Assembly: GCF_003315075.1 (NCBI RefSeq)
Contig: NZ_QNRJ01000021.1
Span: 1-58,586, forward strand
DNA from: Rossellomorea aquimaris
Lineage (GTDB): Bacteria > Bacillota > Bacilli > Bacillales > Bacillaceae_B
Direction: 5' to 3'
DNA: 58,586 nucleotides
The translations under genes were made by a program, and so were the position numbers. Numbering within the stretch: position 1 is the first letter of the stretch; the number at the start of each line of letters is the position of its first letter. Below are positions 16,798-25,813 of this stretch, one piece after another. Below the pieces are notes generated by a model. That model made no database searches and was not told where the DNA came from. It worked only from the letters and a program-made list of their open reading frames with translations.

Positions 16798-17043
16798 TTA
16801 CATCGTACTTTCTCCAAATTTCTTAAACGTCATCTCATCCTCTACCAAACCGCAAGCGGCACATTGTACTTTTAAATCCGGTCCATTGTATGCCAGATGA
16901 AAAGGCTCGGTCTGCCCTTCTTCATAACTTTGAACAACTTCTCCAGAGGCAGGATCGAGTTTCACACTCTGAGATACTTGTTGTATAATATTAAACCGGG
17001 TACGATTCGTCTTACAGCTGGGACAGCGATAGGGTGTAGTCAT
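16798..17043 (-). CDS. small zinc-ribbon protein
   Basis: This 81-residue protein has CPSC near residue 7 and CAAC near residue 65, a split zinc ribbon with a beta-rich middle (FNIIQQVSQSVKLD). The ATG at 17043 lies seven bases after AAAGG; two upstream in-frame starts overlap that site. It stands alone, convergent with the MFS gene. The family name is not known to me. Confidence 0.7.
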   Translation of the reverse strand: MTTPYRCPSCKTNRTRFNIIQQVSQSVKLDPASGEVVQSYEEGQTEPFHLAYNGPDLKVQCAACGLVEDEMTFKKFGESTM

Positions 17044-17114
17044 GTACATCACCTTTCTTTGTTTTTTTCTAGTATGCTTAATAAATAAACTTTTTATGTA
17101 AAGGTTGTTGGATC

Positions 17115-17396
17115 ATGAGATTAGAATCATTCGAAGCATTATTAGATGCCTACAGGCAGATATGGAAAAACCGATTATTGATAAGTGAGGGTACTTCTTC
17201 AGAAAAGATCCTGAAGGAAACCATTAAACGTGAACTATTGGACGGAAATAGTCATCCAAGAGTGCGTAAATCAAAAGAAGAAAAATACCTCTCAGCTACG
17301 AAGAGAATCATTGAATCAGACCTGACTAGTGAAGAGAAAGTTTCATTAATAAAGGTACATCTTGAAATGGTCTCACAATTGAACGGAGATACATAA
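17115..17396 (+). CDS. small helical protein of unknown function
   Basis: A 93-residue soluble protein, predicted all-helical and rich in Lys and Glu, beginning MRLESFEALLDAYRQIWKNR. AAGG lies nine bases before the ATG. No motif is recognised. It is divergent from the zinc-ribbon gene. Confidence 0.55.
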   Translation: MRLESFEALLDAYRQIWKNRLLISEGTSSEKILKETIKRELLDGNSHPRVRKSKEEKYLSATKRIIESDLTSEEKVSLIKVHLEMVSQLNGDT

Positions 17397-17564
17397 AGAC
17401 ATTTAAACGTTTAGCATGTATAACTGAGGACAGACTTTGCGTATGCTTTCATGATGTGGATTATCAGAAAATAAACAAACCATCTCATTCTGAGCGTTTC
17501 ACTTTCTTATATACCTGCATAGGTATATAATGATGATTAGATTATTAAAAAGGATGATGCCAGT

Positions 17565-17924
17565 ATGCTAGTAATAAGCTTACTTCTATTTAGTGTACTT
17601 TCTTATATGATGTTCTATCGATATTTCCCTGTTAGAACTAAGCAATGGTCTTCTCTCGAGGTGACTTCCCGGTATGTAGTGGTGGATGTTCGGGATTATC
17701 AAGATTCATCTAAAGAAGTGTGCGATAATATTGTAGCGATCCCATGCGGATATATAACAAGGCATTACCACGATATCCCTGAGGGACCAATTGTCGTAAT
17801 GGGGAGTAATCCTATTGAATGCAATGTAGGGGTTAGACAATTAAAACGTCTTGGCTTTCAAGTAGAAGGATATATTATCATTGAATCTGACAAAAAATGT
17901 AATGAATACCTATCTTTAGGATAA
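17565..17924 (+). CDS. membrane-anchored rhodanese-like protein
   Basis: A 119-residue protein with one N-terminal membrane helix (residues 1-18) followed by a short rhodanese-like domain: VVVDVRDYQDSS, IPCGYI, and VRQLKRLGFQVEGY at the C terminus. The position of the usual catalytic Cys loop reads VVMGSNPIEC, so the normal CxxxxR loop is not present. AAAGGATGATG precedes the ATG. It may bind rather than transfer sulfur, or have another role. Confidence 0.6.
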   Translation: MLVISLLLFSVLSYMMFYRYFPVRTKQWSSLEVTSRYVVVDVRDYQDSSKEVCDNIVAIPCGYITRHYHDIPEGPIVVMGSNPIECNVGVRQLKRLGFQVEGYIIIESDKKCNEYLSLG

Positions 17925-18244
17925 AGTTGCAGGTTTTGTGAAATGTAACTGTAACATCCGTTACAATGAAAGCAGCTTATAAAAGCTGTCAATATTGATA
18001 TACAGGTAATTATTAGTCTTCAAGACTAAATAATACAACTAATGGAAATGTAAGTTAATCATTATGGAAATACATTTCTTCCTACTAGAATCAGTGGTTA
18101 CTATAGTACTATAGAGTAATTGTCTTTCAAAACAGAACAATTGATTCCTAGTTACCAAGTTCTCCCGTAAATGTAACAAAAACAGGGTGGTATGATGAAT
18201 GTGCAGCAAAGAAAAACACATTCACTAAGGAGGAATTCATTTTT
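17925..18244 (+). promoter_or_regulatory. hairpin-rich leader and promoter region of the CAP gene
   Basis: No gene lies in these 320 bases. Several short inverted repeats occur: TGTAAC/GTTACA near 17948, CAGCTT/AAGCTG near 17970, TTAGTCTT/AAGACTAA near 18013, and AATTGT/ACAATT near 18118. An extended -10 candidate (TGGTATGAT) ends near 18195, about 50 bases before the ATG; no good -35 pairs with it. An AAGGAGGA site precedes the start codon. The function of the hairpins is unknown. Confidence 0.4.
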
Positions 18245-19051
18245 ATGAACAAGAAAATGATGATTTCAACTGCAACAGCATTCACTTTATTAGCAGCACC
18301 ATTCGCGGCAGGTAAAGCTGACGCAGCAGCACCATGTCCAACAGATAAGGTTGCTCAACAAGTGAACGCATTTAAATATAGTGGTAATCAAGAAGATTTA
18401 AATAAATTTGTACAAGATACTCTAGCAAAATACCAAATCGATGGTAAGGATATTAATGTACAAGAGCTGTTAAAAGGACAAGCTCCTAAAGCTCAGGCAG
18501 CGCCAGCGCCTGCTAAGGAAGCACCAAAAGCAGAAGCGCCAGCACCAGCGCCTAAACAAGAAGCACCAAAAGCAGAGGCGCCAGCTCCAAAAGCAGAAGC
18601 ACCTGCACCAGCTCCTGCAGCAAACGAACAGCAACAGCAACCAGAACAACAGGCTAGTGAAGCAACAGGTCAATTAAGCCAATATGAGCAAAAAGTAGTG
18701 GAATTAACAAATCAAGAGCGTGCAAAACAAGGTCTTCCAGCACTTAAAGTAGATACTGAGCTAAGTAAAGTTGCACGTGAAAAGTCTCGTGATATGCAAG
18801 CGAATAACTACTTCTCTCACGATAGCCCGACGTACGGTTCACCATTCGACATGATGAAGCAGTTCGGCATCCAATACAGCTCTGCCGGTGAAAACATCGC
18901 TATGGGTCAACCTACTCCAGAAGAAGTAGTACAAGCATGGATGGACAGTGAGGGTCACCGTAAAAATATCTTAAGCACAAACTACACTCACATCGGTGTA
19001 GGATATGTAGAGAACGGTAACTACTGGACTCAACTTTTCATTGGTAAATAA
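18245..19051 (+). CDS. secreted CAP (SCP) domain protein, YkwD-like
   Basis: A 268-residue secreted protein. A signal peptide ends near residue 27 (KADAAA). Next is a conserved small region with one Cys, then a low-complexity linker of Ala, Pro, Lys and Glu (about residues 78-140) formed by tandem copies of an APKAEAPAP-like unit and then Gln-rich sequence. The C-terminal CAP domain shows ELTNQERAKQGLP, YFSHDSP, GENIAMG and HRKNILS, which include the expected His/Glu cleft residues. It was probably exported to the cell wall. The linker repeat may vary between strains. Confidence 0.9.
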   Translation: MNKKMMISTATAFTLLAAPFAAGKADAAAPCPTDKVAQQVNAFKYSGNQEDLNKFVQDTLAKYQIDGKDINVQELLKGQAPKAQAAPAPAKEAPKAEAPAPAPKQEAPKAEAPAPKAEAPAPAPAANEQQQQPEQQASEATGQLSQYEQKVVELTNQERAKQGLPALKVDTELSKVAREKSRDMQANNYFSHDSPTYGSPFDMMKQFGIQYSSAGENIAMGQPTPEEVVQAWMDSEGHRKNILSTNYTHIGVGYVENGNYWTQLFIGK

Positions 19052-19069
19052 TATTACGCACCATGAAAG

Positions 19070-19099
19070 CAGCCTCTCTTTTGGAGAGGTTGTTTTTTG
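19070..19099 (+). terminator. terminator after the CAP gene
   Basis: AGCCTCTC and GAGAGGTT pair with a five-base loop, followed by GTTTTTTGT. Confidence 0.85.
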
Positions 19100-19309
19100 T
19101 GTTTTTCCACTTTAAAGTTAAAGTGATGTTCACATTTTGCACAACAAAGCCTATAAAGAAGGTTTGAGGTTAGGTTTTCACTCAACTAGGAAAGGTATAC
19201 AAAGAATAGTGAATGTAAGTTCATGAACACATGACTTAAGAGCTCACATTTGCAATTCAGCCTAATCATTCTTACTATTGAAGTATAACGAGTACGTGGA
19301 GTGAGCTTG

Positions 19310-20083
19310 ATGAAAGAAAAAGTTGTGCTAATAACGGGAGGGTCGAAGGGGATCGGCCGGCGAACGGTAGAAGAATTCTCGAAACAAGGCTATACCGTTA
19401 TCATTAACTACAGGCAAGACGATCAATTTGTTAAGGATCTTGTCTCCCACTTGAAGGAGAAATTTAACAATAAATTAATAGCGGTCAAAGGTGATATTTC
19501 TGTACCGGAAGAATGTGAACGAATGGTAACGGAGATATGGACTGAAGTCGAAAGTATCGATATTTTAATTCATAATGCAGGTCCTTACGTGAAAGAGAGG
19601 AAGTCATTTGTGGATTACACCCCGGAAGAATGGAATTACATAGTAAATGGAAATTTAAATAGCGTTTTTTATTTATCAAGGCTGATCATTCCTAAAATGC
19701 GTGAAAAGAACTGGGGAAGAATCATTACGTTTGGATATGATCGAGTTGAAACAGCACCAGGCTGGATCTATCGTTCCGCGTTTGCGGCAGCAAAAGCGGG
19801 ACTCGCTTCCTTTACGAAAACGATATCAATAGAAGAAGCTCGTAATGGAATAACCGCCAATATGATTTGCCCTGGAGATATCGTAGGCGAATGGAAAGAG
19901 GAAAAGATCCATAAAGCAAAAGAACATCATGATCCGGGCACACCGGTCGGGCGACCAGGGACAGGGGAAGACCTTTCGAGGATCATTTCTTTTCTTTGTA
20001 AAGAAGAATCTGATTTCATTACCGGCTCCATCATTCCCGTTACAGGGGGCAAGGATGTGCTGGGAAAGGTATTTCGTCAGTGA
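19310..20083 (+). CDS. SDR-fold protein with altered active site
   Basis: A 257-residue short-chain dehydrogenase/reductase fold with the nucleotide motif TGGSKGIG (about residue 10), a DIS segment, and HNAGPYV (the NAG motif). In the active-site region GRIITFGYDR replaces the usual catalytic Ser, and AFAAAKAG places Phe where the catalytic Tyr of YxxxK normally stands; the Lys is kept. C-terminal ITGSIIPVTGG is normal. The ATG at 19310 is eight bases after GGAG. It may bind NAD(P) without normal redox chemistry, or use another residue. Confidence 0.82.
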   Translation: MKEKVVLITGGSKGIGRRTVEEFSKQGYTVIINYRQDDQFVKDLVSHLKEKFNNKLIAVKGDISVPEECERMVTEIWTEVESIDILIHNAGPYVKERKSFVDYTPEEWNYIVNGNLNSVFYLSRLIIPKMREKNWGRIITFGYDRVETAPGWIYRSAFAAAKAGLASFTKTISIEEARNGITANMICPGDIVGEWKEEKIHKAKEHHDPGTPVGRPGTGEDLSRIISFLCKEESDFITGSIIPVTGGKDVLGKVFRQ

Positions 20084-20090
20084 ATGAAAG

Positions 20091-20128
20091 AATAGACACG
20101 GCAGAAAATAGAATCTGCTGTGTCTATT
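20091..20128. terminator. bidirectional terminator
   Basis: A 15-bp stem, AATAGACACGGCAGA with its near-perfect complement, stands between the convergent SDR and MATE genes. Confidence 0.8.
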
Positions 20129-20144
20129 GATTTCATTTATGGGT

Positions 20145-21512
20145 TTATTCACTTATAAGGCTATATTGTTTACGATACTTTTTTTGTATGAATAACAGCC
20201 TGGCAGTCAATGTTATGGCACCTGCCGTTAATCCGGATGTCAGACCGAGCCAAAATCCATATGGACCAAAGTCAGTGTAGTTTGCCAGGACATAACCCAG
20301 GGGTAATCCAATGACCCAATAGGATATGAGGGCCATCATAAAAGTGATATTAACATCCTTGTATCCTCTGAGTGCCCCTTGTACCGGAGCCTGAACGGCA
20401 TCTGATAGCTGAAAGAATACGGCATATAATAAGAAATGCGCCGTTAATTCCAATACATATGCATCATCTGAATAAAGGTACGAGATTTCTGTACGGAACA
20501 CGAGCAAGATCACACCGTATATGACTGCCAATAGTAATGCAAAGCATACCCCCATCCAGCTGTAGATCTTTGCATCCCGAAGCCTTTTCGCTCCTACCTC
20601 AAACCCTACAACGATGGTTAATGCCATCGATATACTTAGAGGGATCATATAGAGAAAGGATGCAAAATTGATCGCTGCTTGATGAGCTGCGATAACAACG
20701 GTGTCATAGTTGCTCATTAACAAAGTAACGGCAGAGAAAATGCTTACTTCAAAGAAAATCGATAAACCGATGGGTACCCCGATTTGAAAGAGCTCTTTCC
20801 ACTTATGAAGGTTTGGCTTATGAAGGGTTTTAAAGACAAAGAATTGGTCAAAAGGACTTTTCGTATGCACGACCCAAAAGGCAATGAGAGTAATGACCCA
20901 ATAGGTGATGGCTGATGCATAACCCGCACCTACTCCTCCTAATGCAGGGAAACCGAGTTTTCCGAAAATCAGTATATAATTAAACACCACATTGATTGGA
21001 AGGGAAAGCAAGGTAATAAACATGGTGACCCTTGTCATTCCTAAAGCATCAATAAACGATCTCAGCACATTATAGATAAACAATGGAATCATCCCAAACG
21101 AAAGTCCTATAAGGTACTCCTTGGCTACAGTACGGACCTGTGTTTCGATATTCATTCCGTTCAGAATTGGATTAAGAACGAATGCACCGACAATCATCAC
21201 GAAAAGTGATAGAGCAATGGCAGCATAGACACCTTGAAGCACAGTGTGAGGCACATCTTTCTTATTTCCTCCTCCTATTAATTGAGCGACGATGGGGGTA
21301 ACTGCGAGCAGGATGCCACTTAACCCTGTAAATACCGGAACCCAAAGGGAGGAACCTATGGCGACACCTGCCAGGTCGGCGGGAGAATACTTTCCTGACA
21401 TGATGGTGTCAAAGAAATTCATCGCAAACATCCCAAGCTGGGTGACCAGAATGGGAATGAGTATAAGTGACAATTGTTTGATTTTCTCTTTAATAGTGTG
21501 TGTTTCTCTCAT
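20145..21512 (-). CDS. MATE family efflux protein (YojI/NorM-like)
   Basis: A 455-residue protein with 12 predicted membrane segments. It shows the family features FFDTIMSGKYSPADLAGVAIG near the N terminus and the repeated AGAITLTARL end segment. MATE pumps expel cationic drugs or secondary metabolites in exchange for sodium or protons. The ATG at 21512 follows AAAGGAG; a longer frame to 21566 adds unrelated residues. It is divergent from the carotenoid genes with about 155 bases between the start codons. Confidence 0.9.
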   Translation of the reverse strand: MRETHTIKEKIKQLSLILIPILVTQLGMFAMNFFDTIMSGKYSPADLAGVAIGSSLWVPVFTGLSGILLAVTPIVAQLIGGGNKKDVPHTVLQGVYAAIALSLFVMIVGAFVLNPILNGMNIETQVRTVAKEYLIGLSFGMIPLFIYNVLRSFIDALGMTRVTMFITLLSLPINVVFNYILIFGKLGFPALGGVGAGYASAITYWVITLIAFWVVHTKSPFDQFFVFKTLHKPNLHKWKELFQIGVPIGLSIFFEVSIFSAVTLLMSNYDTVVIAAHQAAINFASFLYMIPLSISMALTIVVGFEVGAKRLRDAKIYSWMGVCFALLLAVIYGVILLVFRTEISYLYSDDAYVLELTAHFLLYAVFFQLSDAVQAPVQGALRGYKDVNITFMMALISYWVIGLPLGYVLANYTDFGPYGFWLGLTSGLTAGAITLTARLLFIQKKYRKQYSLISE

Positions 21513-21668
21513 AGAATGAACTCCTTTGCATAACGGCACTTGAACATATGATAAATTCACTATCATACTGTATCATATTTTCAAGTGATAGAGAGTCAAA
21601 TATGCATTTTAACGCAGCACTCTTATATAATGGTTGTTGAATAGATTAAGTTGTCATGGAGGCAGAGA

Positions 21669-22436
21669 ATGACTATACAATGGCAGGACTGGATTTGGAT
21701 TGTTTTTTTAATATGGTACGGAGTGGGGATCATTCTCGTTTCTCTCGATTGGCTACCACCGTCCCTTCAATGGGCAAATGCCGTTTTTTTATATTTGGCC
21801 GGTTTTTTGGCTATTCTTTATGCAATGAGGAAATTCGGAAGACAGAATGGGGCCATCATCGCGATGTGTATAATGCTGCTTACGATTTTTGCAGAGTCTT
21901 TAGGTGTTCATTATGGTCTGATATTTGGTTCTTACCATTATGAAAAAGACTTTGGCATTCAACTGGTTGGTGTACCCGTCACCATAGGCTTTGCCTGGGT
22001 CATGGTAATCTTCACGAGTATGGCACACTATGAATTTCTACTATACCAAAGAAGGACTGTAATGGGAGCGTTTATTTATAGCACGTTCACATCCCTTTTA
22101 GCGGTGACGATGGACTTGATTATTGATCCGGTAGCTTTTAAAGGCCGTGAGTACTGGATATGGGATGAGGGAGGGATGTATTATGATATTCCATCTCAAA
22201 ATTTCTTAGGCTGGTTTTTTGTTTCGTTCTTCATTCAATTTATCCTGTACTATTGGATAAAACACGAGGATGTTTCTTCACATTGGAGCTCGCGGATGAG
22301 ACGGTTGTATTTCCTCGTGATCTTTATGTTTATCGTGACAGCGATCGTAGAAGGCCTGTGGATGGCTGTTTGGATTACATTGGCACTTTACGGTGTGTCT
22401 CTCTTACTTAGAAAACGATTGGAGAAGGTAATATGA
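21669..22436 (+). CDS. carotenoid biosynthesis protein, CruF-like hydratase
   Basis: A 255-residue protein with about seven membrane helices of the Caroten_synth family (CruF and bisanhydrobacterioruberin hydratase). Characteristic segments are FAESLGVHYGLIFGSYHY, GVPVTIGFAWVMV, MDLIIDPVAF and YYDIPSQNFLGWF. CruF-type enzymes add water across the end double bond to give a 1'-hydroxy carotenoid. The ATG lies six bases after GGAGG. It overlaps the acyltransferase gene by four bases (ATGA), so it begins a tightly coupled operon. Confidence 0.85.
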   Translation: MTIQWQDWIWIVFLIWYGVGIILVSLDWLPPSLQWANAVFLYLAGFLAILYAMRKFGRQNGAIIAMCIMLLTIFAESLGVHYGLIFGSYHYEKDFGIQLVGVPVTIGFAWVMVIFTSMAHYEFLLYQRRTVMGAFIYSTFTSLLAVTMDLIIDPVAFKGREYWIWDEGGMYYDIPSQNFLGWFFVSFFIQFILYYWIKHEDVSSHWSSRMRRLYFLVIFMFIVTAIVEGLWMAVWITLALYGVSLLLRKRLEKVI

Positions 22437-23152
22437 TCGAACCGAAGAAAAGTCCGGGATTTCAACGCATCTTCGCCAACTACCTTACTTATCTGCTGAA
22501 AAAACATTTTTATCGTGTATGGATCGATGATCGGAGGGAGGAAAGGAAATCACCTTCCGGACACTTGATACTCGCGAATCACTCGAGCTGGTGGGACGGG
22601 TTGATGGTCTTTTACTTAAATCATTATGTTATAAAAGAAGACAGCTATGGGATGATGAGTCGGAAAGGGATGGAGGAATTCTCTTTTTTTCGTAAAATCG
22701 GGGCATTCTCTGTGAACCCTGATTCACCTAAAGACTTATTGTCTTCTTTAAAGTTTGCTGAAACACGCCTGCAACAGAAAAAAACTGTCTGGATCTTTCC
22801 CCAGGGGAAGGAAGAGCATCTTGAGAAGAGACCTCTTTCGTTTATGAGTGGACCTGGCTTCTTAATTGAACGGAACCCAGGGATAAAGGTGACGATGGTC
22901 ACGTTTTACTACACATTTCGTCATGATCAAAGGCCTGAATTATTTATCCGGATCTTTGAAGAGAATGGTGATCATAGCAAGCAATCAAGAAAAGAGCTTA
23001 CAGACAGTTTAAGGACGATTATGGAAAAAAGGCTCGATTCCCTAAAAGCTGATATCATTAAAGAAGACCTATCGAGCTTTCAATTATTACTCAAAGGATT
23101 CCCTACGAATAGTGAATGGTTGAGTTTCTGGAAAAGAAGGAAGCGGGGGTGA
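22433..23152 (+). CDS. PlsC-type acyltransferase for carotenoid glycoside
   Basis: A 239-residue 1-acyl-glycerol-3-phosphate acyltransferase fold with NHSSWWDG (the HxxxxD motif, about residue 50) and FPQGKEE, plus a basic C terminus. No clear transmembrane helix is present. Given its place between the CruF-like and glycosyltransferase genes, I infer that it acylates the sugar of a glycosylated carotenoid, although activity on lysophospholipid cannot be excluded by sequence alone. Confidence 0.82.
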   Translation: MIEPKKSPGFQRIFANYLTYLLKKHFYRVWIDDRREERKSPSGHLILANHSSWWDGLMVFYLNHYVIKEDSYGMMSRKGMEEFSFFRKIGAFSVNPDSPKDLLSSLKFAETRLQQKKTVWIFPQGKEEHLEKRPLSFMSGPGFLIERNPGIKVTMVTFYYTFRHDQRPELFIRIFEENGDHSKQSRKELTDSLRTIMEKRLDSLKADIIKEDLSSFQLLLKGFPTNSEWLSFWKRRKRG

Positions 23153-23159
23153 ATAGACA

Positions 23160-24254
23160 TTGAATTATTATATACTCATCACGCTCTTATTTGTTCTGGT
23201 CACATTCATCAATCTCCTCTTCTTGCCGAAGCTTTCCAGTAAATTATCTTCGAATGAACTTGTTTCAGTCCTGGTGCCAATGAGAAATGAGGAAAGGAAT
23301 GTGAAGGGATTAATTGCAAGTATAAAGAAGATTACCCATTCACATGTAGAATTTATCATATTAGATGATGGCTCGACGGATCGTACCGAAGAGCTCCTAT
23401 CTCAACTGACGAAAGGGGATTCCCGTTTCAAGGTAGTCAATGGGAAGCCCCTTCCAAAAGGATGGGTAGGAAAGGTTCATGCATGCAAGGAGCTTAGCAG
23501 ACATGCAGGCGGAACCTATTATTTATTCCTTGATGCTGACGTCAGGGTGTCCCCGTCCGTCATTGAGAAAGCATTATTCCAGATGAACCACTACGATGCA
23601 GGGCTTGTAACGGGATTTCCCCAATTTCCCATCCCTACTTTTCTCGGTAAGATGCTGGTTCCGTTTCAACACTTCCTGGTATATTTTCATTTACCCATTG
23701 CAGTTGCCAATCATACGACTAATAAAGCATTTACCGCGGCTCACGGGTCCTTTATGTTTTTTAAGAGGGAAGCGTATGAAGAGTGCGGTGGTCATGAAGC
23801 GGTGAAATCGTCTTTATTAGAAGATGTGCATATTGCGAGGAAAGTGAAGGAGAAGGGGTGGAAGGTAACAATCGTCAACAATACATATGATGTGACATGT
23901 CATATGTATGATACCAATAAGGAAGTTTGGGCAGGTTTCTTGAAAAATGTTTATATAGGTTTAGGGAGAAATCCCATTTCGGTTTCACTGCTTTCCCTTT
24001 TTTACATCATATTTTACATACTGCCGCTTCCCCTGTTCCTATATGGGTTAATGGCAGGGGAATGGAGCTATTGTGTTCCGTTGGTTACGATCTGGGTACA
24101 AACCCTTATTATTGATTTGGCATCCAATCAATCCAGGTGGCATTTTCTTATCATGCCGCTTGCTTCTATAAGCTTTATCATCATTATGTGGGCTTCTATG
24201 CTGAGAGGAATGAAGAAACAGGGATACGTTTGGAAGGGGAGGACCTACTCATGA
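23160..24254 (+). CDS. family 2 glycosyltransferase, CrtQ-like
   Basis: A 364-residue membrane-associated GT2 enzyme. It has one N-terminal helix, then VSVLVPMRNEERNV, LDDGSTDRTEE, the DxD motif in FLDADVRVSP (about residue 125), the SSLLEDVHIARK acidic site and three C-terminal helices. CrtQ-type enzymes transfer glucose to a carotenoid hydroxyl or carboxyl. The TTG start has GGGGGTGA upstream, seven bases after the acyltransferase stop. Its end overlaps the desaturase start (ATGA). Confidence 0.85.
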   Translation: MNYYILITLLFVLVTFINLLFLPKLSSKLSSNELVSVLVPMRNEERNVKGLIASIKKITHSHVEFIILDDGSTDRTEELLSQLTKGDSRFKVVNGKPLPKGWVGKVHACKELSRHAGGTYYLFLDADVRVSPSVIEKALFQMNHYDAGLVTGFPQFPIPTFLGKMLVPFQHFLVYFHLPIAVANHTTNKAFTAAHGSFMFFKREAYEECGGHEAVKSSLLEDVHIARKVKEKGWKVTIVNNTYDVTCHMYDTNKEVWAGFLKNVYIGLGRNPISVSLLSLFYIIFYILPLPLFLYGLMAGEWSYCVPLVTIWVQTLIIDLASNQSRWHFLIMPLASISFIIIMWASMLRGMKKQGYVWKGRTYS

Positions 24255-25726
24255 AGGATATCGTCATTATTGGAGGCGGATTAGGCGGATTGTCCGCCGG
24301 TATTTCTCTCCAGAGTAAAGGCTATAACGTAACGATCATAGAAGAGAACCTTCATCCTGGAGGGAAAATGATGCCTGTTGAAATGGAGGGGTATTCCTTT
24401 GATTTTGGTCCGAATACCATTACCATGCCTGAAGTGTTTCAATCGGTGATCAATGATGCAGGAGGAGACTCTTCTCATTATTTTCAGTTTAAGCGACTTG
24501 TAAAACATACGAAAAACGTCTTTCACAATGGGAGAATTCTATATCAATCAGCGGACCCGGAGGAAATGAGAGCGGAACTTGAAAAACTGGATCCGTACGG
24601 GGCATCTCATTACAAAGAATACTTAAGGGAAGTGGAAAAGCTGTATACATTAGCCGAGCGGGGTTTTTTCTACCGGGTTTTTGGTTCATGGCGGGATTAT
24701 CTTTCCCCTCAGCTATCCTATAGCTTTATGAAGGTCCGTCCCTTTGAAAAGATGAATCATTTTCACCGAAGGTTCTTTCAGGATGAGGATGTGTTGAAGG
24801 TGTTTAATCGTTATGCAACGTATATTGGATCCTCACCGTATGCGTGCCCAGCGACCTTTTCGTTGATCGGCCACCTCGAGATGAAGGAAGGGGTGTATTA
24901 TACGCATGGTGGAAACACTGGGATAGCGAAGGGCTTCTGTCAATTCTTTAAAGAACTGGGAGGGACTGTCCACCTGGGGAAAAAAGTTAAAGAGATTGTG
25001 GTCAAGGACAAAAGAGCAGTGGGTGTTGTAACTGGAGACGGCGAAACGATATCTGCTTATGATGTGATAGTGAATGGAGATTTTATCACGGCTACGAAAA
25101 ACCTTATTGAAGAGAAAGATCGACCAAGCCACCCTGATAGGAAACTGGATGCCTATGAACCTTCCATTTCCGCTTTTGTCATTTTGGCAGGGTTACGGAC
25201 CTTTCAGGATTCCGTTCATCATCACCAGGTGTATTTCACAGAAGATTATCAAAAGGAGTTCTCGGAGATTTTCATGAAAAAAGAGCTTCCAAGTGATCCT
25301 ACAATCTATATCAGTCATTCAGCTGCCACTGATTCCCGTGTTACAAAGGGAAGTAATTTGTTCATCCTTGTGAATGCTCCAGCCGCTCCGTTATCCGACG
25401 AGCAAGCCGATGCTTATAAGGAGAAGATTTATCAGAAATTAGAAGCAAAAGGTCTACCTATACGAGAATCATTAGAAGTAGAGAGAGTATATACCCCGGA
25501 TACGATCAAACAGAAATTCTCCGCCTATAAAGGCTCTTTATATGGCCTTGCTTCCCACCGGATGACAGAAGCGTTTCTTCGCCCTTCCAACGTCAGCAAG
25601 GACATTGAGCACCTCTTCTATGTCGGAGGTACGACTCATCCGGGTGGAGGCTCCCCGATGGTTACGATAAGCGGAAGAAATGTAGCGAATTACATACTGA
25701 AGCGAGATAAAGAAGCACTGTTTTAG
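24251..25726 (+). CDS. CrtN/CrtI-type carotenoid desaturase
   Basis: A 491-residue FAD-dependent desaturase/oxidase. The dinucleotide motif GGGLGGLSAGISLQSKGY opens the protein, with ENLHPGGKMMP after it, and the C-terminal FVGGTTHPGGGSPMVTISGR-like segment is typical of CrtI, CrtN and CrtP enzymes. Sequence alone cannot say whether it desaturates or oxidises. Beside a CruF-like hydratase and a glycosyltransferase, a 3,4-desaturase (CrtD-like role) is my preferred inference. No carotenoid synthase (CrtM/CrtB) is present in the window. Confidence 0.87.
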   Translation: MKDIVIIGGGLGGLSAGISLQSKGYNVTIIEENLHPGGKMMPVEMEGYSFDFGPNTITMPEVFQSVINDAGGDSSHYFQFKRLVKHTKNVFHNGRILYQSADPEEMRAELEKLDPYGASHYKEYLREVEKLYTLAERGFFYRVFGSWRDYLSPQLSYSFMKVRPFEKMNHFHRRFFQDEDVLKVFNRYATYIGSSPYACPATFSLIGHLEMKEGVYYTHGGNTGIAKGFCQFFKELGGTVHLGKKVKEIVVKDKRAVGVVTGDGETISAYDVIVNGDFITATKNLIEEKDRPSHPDRKLDAYEPSISAFVILAGLRTFQDSVHHHQVYFTEDYQKEFSEIFMKKELPSDPTIYISHSAATDSRVTKGSNLFILVNAPAAPLSDEQADAYKEKIYQKLEAKGLPIRESLEVERVYTPDTIKQKFSAYKGSLYGLASHRMTEAFLRPSNVSKDIEHLFYVGGTTHPGGGSPMVTISGRNVANYILKRDKEALF

Positions 25727-25769
25727 GAAGTCTTCATTGCATCCTCCTATGGGTTCTTCGCAGAGATTG

Positions 25770-25813
25770 AAAGGGTTCTTATTGAGCATAACAGGAGGAA
25801 CCCTTTCCTTTTG
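25770..25813 (+). terminator. terminator after the carotenoid operon
   Basis: AAAGGGTTC and GGAACCCTTT form the stem, followed by CCTTTTGT. Confidence 0.7.

Noticed and set aside
17940..18180. WalR (YycF) binding box from the TGTAAC copies
   Set aside because: The WalR consensus needs two hexamers with five bases between; here they are directly adjacent or far apart.
18470..18673. Minus-strand frame very rich in Cys, Trp and Phe opposite the CAP gene
   Set aside because: It is the mirror of the Ala/Pro/Lys codon repeats of the real gene and has no ribosome site.
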